The translations under genes and the position numbers were made by a program. A DNA stretch of 64,000 nucleotides from Mucilaginibacter sp. 14171R-50. Lineage in GTDB: Bacteria; Bacteroidota; Bacteroidia; Sphingobacteriales; Sphingobacteriaceae. The DNA is taken from NCBI RefSeq assembly GCF_010093045.1, contig NZ_CP048115.1, positions 3,224,001 to 3,288,000 of the forward strand, written 5' to 3'. The notes below the pieces were generated by a model, which had not been told where the DNA came from, searched no databases, and saw nothing but the letters and a program-made list of their open reading frames with translations. The stretch's first letter is position 1, and every line of letters starts with the position of its first letter. This document shows positions 52,971 through 62,373 of this stretch, in pieces.

Positions 52971-54482
52971 TTAAAAACCAGGATTATTCGGTAACAATAA
53001 AGGGTTTACATCAGTTTCCTGTTTCGGTATCGGGAACAGCAGTTGTTTTTCGGTAAAGGTGGATCCGAAAACGGTTTTATGACCTACAAAATTGTCCCAA
53101 TTGCCGGTAACATCGTTGTGTACCTTGCGGGTACGCAGCATATCAAACCACATCTTGTTTTCAAAGCAAAGCTCGAAATAACGCTGCAACCACACTTCCT
53201 TCTCAAACTCATCCTGCGATAATGCCCCGATAGGCGCAAGGTCGGCCCGGTCGCGTATCTCGTTCACATATTTAATCGCGTTTGAATTTGGAGCGCCTTC
53301 GGCACGGTTAGATGCCTCGGCGTACATTAACATCACATCGGCCAGGCGATATAGGGTGAAGTTAAGATCGGATTTTGTGGTGTTACGCACCGCGTTTACA
53401 TCAAACCATTTATAAATGTAGTGGTTTTTAAAGTTCACCGTTTCGGCAGGCGTTTTATAGCTGGCGTAGTTGGTAAAAAAGAATTGCTTTTCCTGTACCC
53501 GCTTATCACCAGCCGGGAACGAGGCGATGAACTGGTCTGTTGGGTAAACCGATCCATACTCGTCAGAATATGCGGATATACCCGAATAGTTGGGAATTGT
53601 AAGCGGGGTAAGCGGGTTTGTTTTTGGGATGGCTGCCGCATACTGTATCTGGAAAATGAACTCCCTGCTGTTTTTGTTAGCCGGAACGATCATATCTGTA
53701 TACTCGGGAAATAAGGTATAACCTCCGTTCTGGATCACGTCAAGCGAGCGTTTAGCCGACTCGGCGTAATATTGTTCGCCGCCGTTAATGGCAGCGCCGG
53801 CATAGGTTAAGTATACATCGGCCAGGATGGATTTTACAGCGCCCATTGATACCTTACCGGTGGCATCTTTCCAGGGGAGTGTTGATTTTTCGGCCTCCAG
53901 CAAATCAGGTATTATAATTTCGTCATAAATTTGCTTGGCAGGCACACGCGGTATTTGCAGGTTCAAGTCCTTTGGCGGTTCGGTTACTTTGGGCACCGCG
54001 CCAAACATGCGCACCAGGTAAAAGTAGTACAGGGCGCGCAGGGTGCGGGCCTCGGCTACCATGTTGGTCTTGTCGGCATCGCTTAACCCAGCGGCGTTAA
54101 TGGTTGGTATCTTTTGGATAGCCAGGTTTGTTGCGCCAACGCCCAAATACAGTTGCTGCCACCAGGTATCCATATAAAACGAGGTGTTATCGTAAATAAG
54201 GGTTTGAAAATTCACAAACCCGGTTTGCCCAAGGTCGCTGTTTGCTTTACCGGTCATAAACTCCATCAAATTCCAGGTGTTGCCGCCGTAAGACGATGGC
54301 TGGCCATTAAGGAAACCCGACAGGTTTTGATAAGACCCGTTGGCGAGCGCCCTGGCAACTTTCGCGCTCGATAAGTTGGCATCGGGTGTTAAAAAGCCCT
54401 CGGGTTTTTCTTCCAGGAATTTTTTGCACGAGCATGTAAGTAATAAACATGCCACTATCAATATATTTTTTAATGTTTTCAT
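52971..54482 (-). CDS. SusD/RagB family glycan-binding lipoprotein
   Basis: A 503-residue outer-membrane lipoprotein. The ATG at 54482 precedes the signal MKTLKNILIVACLLLTCSC with lipidated Cys in SCKKFLEEKP; the in-frame ATG at 54545 adds residues that are not signal-like. The fold is the tetratricopeptide-like SusD scaffold: SSAKVARALANGSYQNLSG, ALYYFYLVRMFGAVP, AVKSILADVYLTYAGAA, LADVMLMYAEASNRAEG and LWLQRYFELCFENKMWFD-like region (EVWLQRYFELCFENKMWFDML). It caps the SusC barrel and presents the sugar. Its substrate is inferred from GH92 downstream. Confidence 0.94.
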   Translation of the reverse strand: MKTLKNILIVACLLLTCSCKKFLEEKPEGFLTPDANLSSAKVARALANGSYQNLSGFLNGQPSSYGGNTWNLMEFMTGKANSDLGQTGFVNFQTLIYDNTSFYMDTWWQQLYLGVGATNLAIQKIPTINAAGLSDADKTNMVAEARTLRALYYFYLVRMFGAVPKVTEPPKDLNLQIPRVPAKQIYDEIIIPDLLEAEKSTLPWKDATGKVSMGAVKSILADVYLTYAGAAINGGEQYYAESAKRSLDVIQNGGYTLFPEYTDMIVPANKNSREFIFQIQYAAAIPKTNPLTPLTIPNYSGISAYSDEYGSVYPTDQFIASFPAGDKRVQEKQFFFTNYASYKTPAETVNFKNHYIYKWFDVNAVRNTTKSDLNFTLYRLADVMLMYAEASNRAEGAPNSNAIKYVNEIRDRADLAPIGALSQDEFEKEVWLQRYFELCFENKMWFDMLRTRKVHNDVTGNWDNFVGHKTVFGSTFTEKQLLFPIPKQETDVNPLLLPNNPGF

Positions 54483-54554
54483 TTTAATGCGGTTTTGTAT
54501 GATATGATTCAATCCTTCACTGCTGTTGCTATGCGTTTTAATCATATAATAAGT

Positions 54555-57500
54555 TTAAAATCCTACCTGTACACCAAGGTTCCAAATACGGGGGCGGGGA
54601 TTCGCAAAAAAGTCGATGTTTTGCGAAAGCGCCGAGTTGTTGCCGTAAGTTTGATTGAATGTGTCAACCTCCGGATCGTAGCCGGTGTATTTGGTTATCA
54701 CAAACAGGTTTTGAACGCTGGTATAAATGCGTAAGCGCGTCATGCCTAAATTTTTAAGCGTTGATGTAGGGAAATTGTAACCTAAAACAAAGTTTTGCCC
54801 GCGGATGAACGAGCCATCTTCAACCCACCAGGTATCAAAATGCGAATCCTGCGCGTATTTATAATTACGCACCTGCGATATCATGGTGTTTTGATTGCTG
54901 GGTTTCCATCCGTTTAATACGGTGGCCAAACTGTTTGAAATGGTTTGCCTGTCTTCGGCCGAGTGCTTAAAGTTAGCCGCGGTGTTTACGCCTTGTACAA
55001 AACGGATATCAAACGAAAAATCCCAGTTTTTGTATTGCATGCTGCTGTTAATATCCCCGGTCCATTTTGGTGTAGAACGGCCGATGATACTGTAGTAATT
55101 GCTGCCATCGGCGTTATAGATATATTTACGGTCTCCGGGTTTTAAGCCGTGCTTGGCAGCTTCGGCAACATCAGCAGGCGAATCGCTGTAAGTGCCAAGC
55201 CTGGTCATTCCGTAAAATGACCCTATCGGTGCGCCAACGCGTATTACATAGTTTTGCCCTAAAAAGTTAGGCCCCGGAAAAATATCGGCATTACCGTCGT
55301 TAAGTTTGGTTACCTCATTTTTATTACTTGCAAATAATAAGTTGGTCGACCATCTAAAATTATCGGTTTTGATATTTTCGGTGTTTAAGCTTAGCTCTAT
55401 ACCCGTGTTACGCATCGAGCCAACATTTTTATAAACGTTAGCGGTGGTAAAACCGGCTGTCCATGGTATAGGGGTTTGCAATAAAATATCGCTGGTGTTT
55501 TTGATATAAAAATCAGCGGTAAAGTTCACCCTGTCGCCAAATAACCCTAATTCTAAGCCGGCATCAAACATTTTGGTCCTTTCCCATTTCAGGTCGGGGT
55601 TGCCAAGGTAGCCCGGCAATAACGTGATTACCGATGCACCATCTAAAGCGGTTTGGTTGGTGGATAATTGCGCGAGTGAACGATAATTACCAATTTCCTG
55701 GTTACCTGTAATACCGTAGCTGGTCCGTACCTTTAAGTTTGATATCGACTTACTGTCCTTCAGGAAGTTCTCCTGCGATACGCGCCATGCCACACCCGCC
55801 GAAGGGAAGAAGGAGTATTTGTTTTTACTGCTGAACCTTGAGGAACCATCGTAGCGGCCGGTTGCTGTAAACAGGTACTTTTCATCGATATTATAGCTGA
55901 TACGGCCATAGTATGAGTTTAACGCGCCCGGCTGGTAACCACCCGGTGAGTTGGGCTGATTGTCTGATTCGGAAGCGCTTTTAACTGAGCCGGCACCTAA
56001 GTTATTATACTGGAAATAATCATCTATAAAGTTCTGCGTTTCGGCTCGAACCCTTTCGTACACGTCATCACTAAAAGATATCCCAACCAATGCGGTCAGT
56101 TTTTGACGGTCGTTGATCTTTTTATTCCAGGTAAGGTAATTTTCTGATTGCCAGTAATAGTTTGTATTGGCATTGATATTTGCTACACCACCCTGGTCGG
56201 CCGATAAATGCTGCAGGGAAAGCGACGAGTAAAAGTTATTTTTTTGGCTGCGCAGATCGTACCCCAGGTCTGTTTTAAATTCCAGTTCATCAGATATCTT
56301 AAACAGCATGTATACGTTACCCACCACTTGCTGGGTATTGTTAATAGTATAGCGCTCGTTAGCTATCTGTATGGGGTTTGGCGCCCCTTCAAGGCCTGCT
56401 ATGTCAAAATTTCCGGCCCAGGTGCCGTCAGGATATTTGATCGGAACGATGGGTACTTCTTCTGTTACGGCGCGCGGTACATTCAAACTACCGTTGCCAT
56501 CAGTTACCACACGCTGCCTGCTGGCTATGGCATTTATGCTGCCGCCTATTTTTAACCAGTCCTTAACATCATTGTCCATGGTCATTTTAACCGAGTAACG
56601 CTTGAAGTTTGATGTAGGAGTTAAGCCATTTTGGTTAAGATACCCTAATGATAAGCTGTAAACTGATTTTTCGCTGCCGCCCTGTATGATCAATTGATGG
56701 CTTTGCGAAAAGGCCGGTTTATAGGTTTCTTTTTCCCAGTTGGTATTGTAAAGGGGCTTGTCATTGGCATCAAACAATAACGGGAAATTGGCATGGTTTA
56801 AAGCCTTTGGCGGGGTTTGTACCGTTCCGGTAGGGTCAAACTTAGCCCCGTTGGCAAACGCCTGGTTATAAATGTCGACAAATTGCTGCGAGTTAAGCGT
56901 TGGCACATGGCGGTACAGGTCGCTTATGTTGGCATTTGCCTCGTAGCTAATGGTAGCCGGGCCTTTCCGGCCGCGTTTGGTGGTTACCATAATTACACCG
57001 TTAGCGCCGCGCACGCCATAAATAGCGGTTGATGACGCGTCTTTTAACACCTCGAGCGATGCAACATCATTAGGGTTGATAGAGTTGGGGTCGACCCCAA
57101 CAACGCCGTCGACAACATACAAAGGGTCGAGGTTGGAGTTGATAGAACCAATACCCCTGATGCGTACCTTTGCAGCCGCGCCGGGCGCGTTGCTGTTAAC
57201 ACTTACATCAACACCCGCAACCTTGCCCTGCAATGCCTGCGATAGGTTTGGCACCGGCTTATCTAACAGTTGTTCGGCCTTCACAGTTGTTACAGCCCCG
57301 GTAAGGTCCGATTTTTTCGCGGTACCGTAACCAATTACCACAACTTCATTCAAGTCTTTGGCCTGCTCGGTCAATACCACATCAATGGTTTGCTGGTTAT
57401 TAATAGGCACTTCTTTTGATGTATACCCAATAAAGCTAAACACCAGCACGCCAGAACCATCCGGAACGGTCAGCTTATACTTACCGTTAACATCAGTTGA

Positions 57501-57971
57501 TGTGCCGATGATGGTGCCTTTTAACTTTACGTTCACACCCGGCAGGGGGCCTTTGGCATCGCTTACTGTACCCTGTATATCAATAGCTTTAATTTCTATC
57601 GGGGTATTATTAGCGTCCTTCTTTTTTACTACAATGGTTTCCTCAAAAATTTTGTAAGTAAGGGGCTGGTCTTTAAACGCCTCGTTAAGGGCCTGGTCAA
57701 CGGTAACCTTGTCTACGTTGATATTGATACCGCCGGCTTTTGATACATCCTGCTTATCATACATAAAATGATAGCCGGTTTGTTTCTCTATCAGGCGCAG
57801 AACTTTTTCAACAGAGGCATTTTTTTGCCGCAACGATACAGTTTGACTGAACGTTTTTGCGGTTACATTGGTAAGGGCTGCAATTATTAAAATGGCAGTT
57901 AGTTTCATAACCAATATTATTTTGGAGAGTTTAGACCATGCCAAAGGCATGGCCTTAGAATTAAAATTCAT
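54555..57971 (-). CDS. SusC/RagA family TonB-linked transporter with STN domain
   Basis: A 1138-residue outer-membrane transporter. It starts with a signal region (KLTAILIIAALTNVTAKTFSQ), then an STN domain (about 48-110: VSLRQKNASVEKVLRLIEKQ), the domain that touches FecR in transenvelope regulation. A CarboxypepD_reg-like beta-sandwich follows (about 127-208), a TonB plug (LNEVVVIGYGTAKKSDLTG, GVRGANGVIMVTTKRG) and a 22-strand barrel ending in WNLGVQVGF. It imports oligosaccharides with SusD. The STN domain plus the adjacent sigma/FecR pair means it senses its own substrate. It is preceded by a hairpin in its leader. Confidence 0.95.
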   Translation of the reverse strand: MNFNSKAMPLAWSKLSKIILVMKLTAILIIAALTNVTAKTFSQTVSLRQKNASVEKVLRLIEKQTGYHFMYDKQDVSKAGGININVDKVTVDQALNEAFKDQPLTYKIFEETIVVKKKDANNTPIEIKAIDIQGTVSDAKGPLPGVNVKLKGTIIGTSTDVNGKYKLTVPDGSGVLVFSFIGYTSKEVPINNQQTIDVVLTEQAKDLNEVVVIGYGTAKKSDLTGAVTTVKAEQLLDKPVPNLSQALQGKVAGVDVSVNSNAPGAAAKVRIRGIGSINSNLDPLYVVDGVVGVDPNSINPNDVASLEVLKDASSTAIYGVRGANGVIMVTTKRGRKGPATISYEANANISDLYRHVPTLNSQQFVDIYNQAFANGAKFDPTGTVQTPPKALNHANFPLLFDANDKPLYNTNWEKETYKPAFSQSHQLIIQGGSEKSVYSLSLGYLNQNGLTPTSNFKRYSVKMTMDNDVKDWLKIGGSINAIASRQRVVTDGNGSLNVPRAVTEEVPIVPIKYPDGTWAGNFDIAGLEGAPNPIQIANERYTINNTQQVVGNVYMLFKISDELEFKTDLGYDLRSQKNNFYSSLSLQHLSADQGGVANINANTNYYWQSENYLTWNKKINDRQKLTALVGISFSDDVYERVRAETQNFIDDYFQYNNLGAGSVKSASESDNQPNSPGGYQPGALNSYYGRISYNIDEKYLFTATGRYDGSSRFSSKNKYSFFPSAGVAWRVSQENFLKDSKSISNLKVRTSYGITGNQEIGNYRSLAQLSTNQTALDGASVITLLPGYLGNPDLKWERTKMFDAGLELGLFGDRVNFTADFYIKNTSDILLQTPIPWTAGFTTANVYKNVGSMRNTGIELSLNTENIKTDNFRWSTNLLFASNKNEVTKLNDGNADIFPGPNFLGQNYVIRVGAPIGSFYGMTRLGTYSDSPADVAEAAKHGLKPGDRKYIYNADGSNYYSIIGRSTPKWTGDINSSMQYKNWDFSFDIRFVQGVNTAANFKHSAEDRQTISNSLATVLNGWKPSNQNTMISQVRNYKYAQDSHFDTWWVEDGSFIRGQNFVLGYNFPTSTLKNLGMTRLRIYTSVQNLFVITKYTGYDPEVDTFNQTYGNNSALSQNIDFFANPRPRIWNLGVQVGF

Positions 57972-58036
57972 AAGTTTGTTGTGTTTGGGTTAAACATTAA
58001 GTTTCAATTCGTCAGTTGCAATTATTATGGGGCCCA

Positions 58037-58088
58037 GGCATTTAGCCGGGAAAGTGGGTCGAAACACTTCCCGGCTTTTTTATATGCC
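58037..58088. promoter_or_regulatory. extended hairpin in the susC leader
   Basis: GCCGGGAAAGTG (from 58045) pairs with CACTTCCCGGC (to 58075) with one bulge; outer GGCAT (58037-58041) and ATGCC (58084-58088) can extend it. On the plus strand TTTTTT follows the inner stem. Read on the minus strand it lies about 65 bases before the susC start. It could be the end of the FecR message or an RNA control element of susC. The rest of 57972-58218 has no recognised promoter. Confidence 0.55.
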
Positions 58089-58218
58089 GGTCTTAACGCT
58101 TATGGATAAGAATGGGGCCGCCAATTGCGCTTAGCTTGCGGGGTGTATTTCTTTCATCATAAGTTGTTTTTTGTAGGGTGAATAATTGATATATATGTAT
58201 TGTTTTTTGGCTGTTTTA

Positions 58219-59403
58219 CTATAACACTATAATTTTTTTTCCTTCAATTTTCAGGTCGATACCTGTATATTTCAAAATCTCTAATAATACCGAGGCCTTT
58301 ACATTGCGCGATAAACGGCCTGTAAAAACTTTATCGGGCACTTTGCCGGCATAGGTAACATCTACATCGTACCAGCGAGCTGCCTGGCGCAATATGGCAT
58401 CTATACGTACCTCCCTGAATTGAAAGATCCCATTTTTCCAGGCGGTCTCATCGTCAACGTCAACATCGTCAATCACTTTATTTTGGCCCGATGCTTTAAT
58501 TTGCGCCTGCTGGCCGGGTTTTAACCGCGCGCTGAACCCACCGCTGGTAATGTTCACCGCTCCCTCAAGCAGGGTGGTTTTCATTACATTTTCGTCGTCG
58601 TAAGCCATTACATTAAAATGGGTGCCTAATACTTCAATTTGGGCGCGGTTTGTTTTTACCCTGAAAGGCATTGCCGCGTTTTTTGTAACCTCGAAGTAAG
58701 CCTCGCCGGTAATTGCCACCTGCCTGGTTGCACCGGTAAAACGGGTAGGGAAGGTGAGCGATGAGGCAGAATTTAACCAAACCCTGGTGCCATCGGGCAA
58801 ATCAACCTGGTATTGCCCGCCGCGCGGTGTGGTAATGGTATTTATTGAGGGCGCAATGTTGGCACCTGCAAGTGCCGATACATTGTATATCAACCGGCCA
58901 TCGGCAGCTTTTTTGATGAAGGTATTGCCCTGTTTGGCTAGGGTGCCATTTTCGGCGTTGTCTAAAATAATGGTTTTACCATCGGCAAGGGTTAGCGTGG
59001 CCCTATTACCGCCCGGCTGGGCATCGTGAAGCACGCGGTTTGTTTTAGTGAGATGTTGCGCAACTTTTTGTTGCCTTTTTAACTTATGAAAGCCGATACC
59101 AACAAAAAATAACACAATAGCGGCGGTTGCTATCTTAGCCCACAATATAATGTTGCTGCGCTTTGCACCGTTGTTTGTACCGGCCTTTAAAATATTGCTG
59201 AGGATAATGTTTGTTTTATCAGCGCTGAACAGCGGCGCATCGGGCCTCAGATCGTCCCAGGCCTGGCGGATAAGCAGGGATAGTTCCTCATCGCTTGCGC
59301 CTGCGTTGATGGCCGCAAACAGTTCGTCGCGCTCTTGCGGCGTGGCCGATTTGCTGTAATAGCGATCAAAAAGGTATCTCAACCTTAGCCTGGATGTTTT
59401 CAT
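58219..59403 (-). CDS. FecR-family anti-sigma regulator
   Basis: A 394-residue inner-membrane regulator. The N-terminal 80 residues are the cytoplasmic sigma-inhibiting part (RLRLRYLFDRYYSKSATPQERDEL). TM near 85-106 (IILWAKIATAAIVLFFVGIGFHKL). The periplasmic FecR domain has TPRGGQYQVDLPDGTRVWLNSASSL and AYFEVTKNAAMPFRVKTNRAQIEVLGTHFNV, and the C-terminal DUF4974-like part IRIDAILRQAARWYDVDVTY-type region (RIDAILRQAARWYDVDV). It would receive the signal from the STN domain of SusC. It lies 88 bases after the sigma factor gene and upstream of susC. Confidence 0.93.
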   Translation of the reverse strand: MKTSRLRLRYLFDRYYSKSATPQERDELFAAINAGASDEELSLLIRQAWDDLRPDAPLFSADKTNIILSNILKAGTNNGAKRSNIILWAKIATAAIVLFFVGIGFHKLKRQQKVAQHLTKTNRVLHDAQPGGNRATLTLADGKTIILDNAENGTLAKQGNTFIKKAADGRLIYNVSALAGANIAPSINTITTPRGGQYQVDLPDGTRVWLNSASSLTFPTRFTGATRQVAITGEAYFEVTKNAAMPFRVKTNRAQIEVLGTHFNVMAYDDENVMKTTLLEGAVNITSGGFSARLKPGQQAQIKASGQNKVIDDVDVDDETAWKNGIFQFREVRIDAILRQAARWYDVDVTYAGKVPDKVFTGRLSRNVKASVLLEILKYTGIDLKIEGKKIIVL

Positions 59404-59491
59404 TAAATGTTGTTCAATAACTGGTAGTGTAGAAAAAGCCGGGGAACTTTATTGTAAAGACACCAGAGGCACATAAAAAGGGGGTATAGCT

Positions 59492-60088
59492 TTATATTTT
59501 TTTTAAAAAAAGTGTAGCCGCCAGTATAATTATGGCCGAAACATCAATGTTAGACTGCACAAAGCTGGTGATGGAGTGGGTGGCCCCCTGCAAATATTTT
59601 TTTACTGTTTCGCGCGACAGGCCCATCTGGTGTGCTATCTCATCGTACTTTAAGCGGCCGTGCCGGCTTAGTAAATATACTTTTTGCTGCTGCGGCGGTA
59701 AGTGGTCAATAGCCTCGTCCAATAAACTGTAATAATTGTGGTGCCCCGAATTATCTTCGCTGGCAAGGGCCAAAGCATTGTCTTGTATTGTTTTTTGTCG
59801 GATGCGCTCTTTAGCCAATCTTCGCAGGCAGTTTAACGCATGATTTTTGGAGACGACAAATAAATAAGCTTTAAAATTTTGAACCGACGATAGCGTTTCG
59901 CGGTTCATCCAGATCTTTAAAAAAACGTCCTGCACCACTTCCTCGGCCATTTCAACCGAATCGGTTATGCGGTAGATATGCGTACCCAAAAGCTGGTGAT
60001 GGTTGTTGAACAATTCGCTAAACGCGTGTTCGTCTCCACGGGCAACCTTCAAGAGCAACTCTTTTTCACAAGGTAACAAGTCGGACAT
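59492..60088 (-). CDS. ECF RNA polymerase sigma factor with a C-terminal hydrophobic tail
   Basis: A 198-residue ECF sigma factor. Region 2 has the HAFSELFNNHHQLLGTHIYRITDSVEMAEEVVQDVFLKIW pattern and region 4 has LPPQQQKVYLLSRHGRLKYDEIAHQMGLSRETVKKYL. The last 25 residues end in a hydrophobic stretch (VSAIIILAATLFLKKI), unlike FecI of proteobacteria but seen in many Bacteroidota sigma factors. It should be held by the adjacent FecR and drive susC. It is the first gene of the PUL, and its start follows 160 bases without a recognised feature. Confidence 0.93.
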   Translation of the reverse strand: MSDLLPCEKELLLKVARGDEHAFSELFNNHHQLLGTHIYRITDSVEMAEEVVQDVFLKIWMNRETLSSVQNFKAYLFVVSKNHALNCLRRLAKERIRQKTIQDNALALASEDNSGHHNYYSLLDEAIDHLPPQQQKVYLLSRHGRLKYDEIAHQMGLSRETVKKYLQGATHSITSFVQSNIDVSAIIILAATLFLKKI

Positions 60089-60250
60089 AGGTGATGATTG
60101 GAGCAGGCAAGTAATAAAAAAAATACTAAAACTGCAACCAAATAATGTTTTAATGTTAAAAAAGTATCATCAGGAGCAATAAAAACCTCCTGCGATTATC
60201 TAAACATTAAACACTTAACCCCTGCAAAAAATAAATAACCTTTGTATAAG

Positions 60251-61273
60251 TCAGAATAGAGAAGGGTTTGCTCCGGGTCTTATCTTGCCGAGATGCCGGT
60301 AAGCGCTCTCGGTAGCCTCGCGGCCCCTTGCGGTGCGCATCAAAAATCCTTCCTGGATCAGGAAGGGCTCGTACACCTCTTCAATGGTGCCTTCCTCTTC
60401 ACCAACCGCGGTGGCAATGGTTTTGAGGCCAACGGGCCCCCCTTTAAATTTATCGATAATGGTCGACAGGATCTTATTGTCCATCTCGTCCAGCCCGTGC
60501 TCGTCAACATTCAGGGCGTTAAGGGCATATTGCGCAATATCGGTATCAATGCTGCCGTTCCCTTTTATTTGTGCAAAATCGCGGGTGCGGCGTAAAAGGG
60601 CATTGGCAATACGCGGGGTGCCACGGCTGCGGCGGGCAATTTCATAAGCGCCTTCATCGCTTATAGGAGACCGCAATATGGATGCTGACCGCAGCACAAT
60701 TGTAGTGAGGAGTTTCGCGTCGTAATACTCTAAACGGCTGTTAATGCCAAACCTGGCACGTAAGGGCGCTGTTAATAAACCCGACCGGGTGGTAGCGCCA
60801 ACAAGCGTGAAAGGGTTAAGCGAAATTTGCACCGAGCGGGCGTTAGGGCCGCTCTCCAGCATAATATCTATCTTAAAATCCTCCATAGCCGAGTACAAGT
60901 ATTCTTCTACCAGCGGGCTTAAACGGTGTATCTCGTCAATAAAAAGGATGTCGCCTGTTTCCAGGCCGGTAAGCAGGCCGGCAAGATCGCCCGGTTTATC
61001 CAGCACCGGGCCCGATGTGATCTTGATACCCACGCCCATCTCATTAGCGATGATATGGGATAAGGTGGTTTTGCCTAAGCCCGGAGGGCCATGAAGCAAT
61101 ACATGGTCAAGCGCTTCGCCGCGCTGGCGGGCAGCCTGTACAAAAACGCGCAGGTTTGCCAGTATTTTATGCTGACCGGTAAAATCCTCAAATGCCTGCG
61201 GGCGTAAAACTTTTTCGATGTCACGCTCAGCAGGAGAGAGGCGTTCGCTATCCGGATCAAGGTTTTCGTTCAT
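60251..61273 (-). CDS. ruvB: Holliday junction helicase RuvB
   Basis: A 340-residue AAA+ motor that drives branch migration with RuvA. The ATG at 61273 is chosen because an upstream TTG at 61279 adds only two residues. Walker [10 protein letters not shown] near residue 60, Walker B IDEIH, sensor [17 protein letters not shown], the arginine finger near [14 protein letters not shown], and a C-terminal winged helix with [29 protein letters not shown]. No ruvA or ruvC is next to it. Its neighbour upstream is a glycosyltransferase. Confidence 0.97.
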   Translation of the reverse strand: MNENLDPDSERLSPAERDIEKVLRPQAFEDFTGQHKILANLRVFVQAARQRGEALDHVLLHGPPGLGKTTLSHIIANEMGVGIKITSGPVLDKPGDLAGLLTGLETGDILFIDEIHRLSPLVEEYLYSAMEDFKIDIMLESGPNARSVQISLNPFTLVGATTRSGLLTAPLRARFGINSRLEYYDAKLLTTIVLRSASILRSPISDEGAYEIARRSRGTPRIANALLRRTRDFAQIKGNGSIDTDIAQYALNALNVDEHGLDEMDNKILSTIIDKFKGGPVGLKTIATAVGEEEGTIEEVYEPFLIQEGFLMRTARGREATESAYRHLGKIRPGANPSLF

Positions 61274-61413
61274 TGCCAACGAAATTAGTAATTTTTAGGC
61301 GAAAGGTAAAAGCAGAAAGGTTTTAAAACAGCATATACTGTGTATAAAACTTAATTATATAAATGGTGGCGCTGTTCTGTCAGTAGCTGGTTTTCTAATT
61401 GCCTGGTAATGAG

Positions 61414-61459
61414 GTGTTCACGAGCGTTCACGGTATTCACGTGCGGCGAACGTGAACAC
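61414..61459. repeat. GTGTTCACG inverted repeat
   Basis: GTGTTCACG at 61414-61422 and CGTGAACAC at 61451-61459, with further GTTCACG half-sites in between. It lies in the 252-base spacer between ruvB and the DPM1-like gene. Another intergenic palindrome type. Nothing else is recognisable in this spacer. Confidence 0.6.
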
Positions 61460-61525
61460 TTTGCAGGTTAAAGTACTTTACCGGTGCGTTTATAAAACTG
61501 TGCAGGTAAGGTACCCGGCGTATTA

Positions 61526-62257
61526 TCACCCTTCGGGATATTTCCTGAAAATGCTGTTGATCTTCATTTGTATAACCCCAAAAAAAGCTTCCTTGAATAT
61601 GCCCGATGACATTTTAGATGTACCTGCCGTGCGATCAGTGAAGATGATGGGCACTTCGGTTACCTTAAAACCATGTTTGATAGTGGTGTATTTCATTTCT
61701 ATCTGGAACGCGTAGCCCACAAATTTGATCTTATCAAGGTTAAGGGTTTGCAGCACTTTACGCTTGTAGCACATAAAGCCGGCGGTGGCGTCCTGTATAT
61801 CAATGCCGGTTATAAAGCGCACATAAACCGATGCAAAAAAACTCATTAATACACGGCTCATGGGCCAGTTAACCACGTTAACACCCTTTATGTAGCGCGA
61901 ACCGATCGCCGCGTCGGCACCATCAATACAGGCCTGGCGTAAACGCAGCAGGTCGTCGGGGTTGTGCGAAAAATCGGCATCCATTTCAAATATAAAATCG
62001 TAATGATGCGCTATGGCCCATTTAAACCCATGGATATAGGCGGTACCCAAACCTTGTTTGCCCGTTCGTTCTTCTATAAAAAGCGTATCGGCATACTCCT
62101 GCTGCAATTGTTTTACAATGCCTGCGGTACCATCCGGCGAGCCGTCGTCAATGATCAGAACATGGAAGTCGTGCGGGAGGGAAAACACCTTGCGGATCAT
62201 CCGTTCGATGTTTTCCTTCTCGTTATAAGTAGGGATGATGACAATGCTATCGGGCAC
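61526..62257 (-). CDS. polyprenol monophosphomannose synthase-like GT2 (GTG start)
   Basis: A 243-residue family 2 glycosyltransferase resembling DPM1, which moves mannose from GDP-mannose to a polyprenyl phosphate lipid. Seen: IPTYNEKENIERMIRKV, LIIDDGSPDGTAGIV, EMDADFSHNPDDL (DxD metal site), GSRYIKGVNVVNWPMSRV, and IFTDRTAGTSKMS, a DPM1 signature. No ATG is available upstream before a stop, so the start is GTG at 62257. It lacks the C-terminal membrane helices of some relatives and probably associates with the membrane through its substrate. Confidence 0.9.
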   Translation of the reverse strand: MPDSIVIIPTYNEKENIERMIRKVFSLPHDFHVLIIDDGSPDGTAGIVKQLQQEYADTLFIEERTGKQGLGTAYIHGFKWAIAHHYDFIFEMDADFSHNPDDLLRLRQACIDGADAAIGSRYIKGVNVVNWPMSRVLMSFFASVYVRFITGIDIQDATAGFMCYKRKVLQTLNLDKIKFVGYAFQIEMKYTTIKHGFKVTEVPIIFTDRTAGTSKMSSGIFKEAFFGVIQMKINSIFRKYPEG

Positions 62258-62320
62258 GTAGAGCTTTTGTTTGTTTTTAATGAACGCCGCTAAAATAATT
62301 TAATTTTATACCGCATTAAA

Positions 62321-62359
62321 ATAAAAAGCAGGAAAGTGGTCCACTTTCCTGCTTTTTAT
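62321..62359. terminator. terminator of the POT transporter gene
   Basis: A perfect palindrome: arms of 19 bases (ATAAAAAGCAGGAAAGTGG and its complement) around a single T. It is 15 bases beyond the POT stop and ends the minus-strand transcript. It can work in both directions. Confidence 0.9.
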
Positions 62360-62373
62360 CGGTAGTATGTTTG

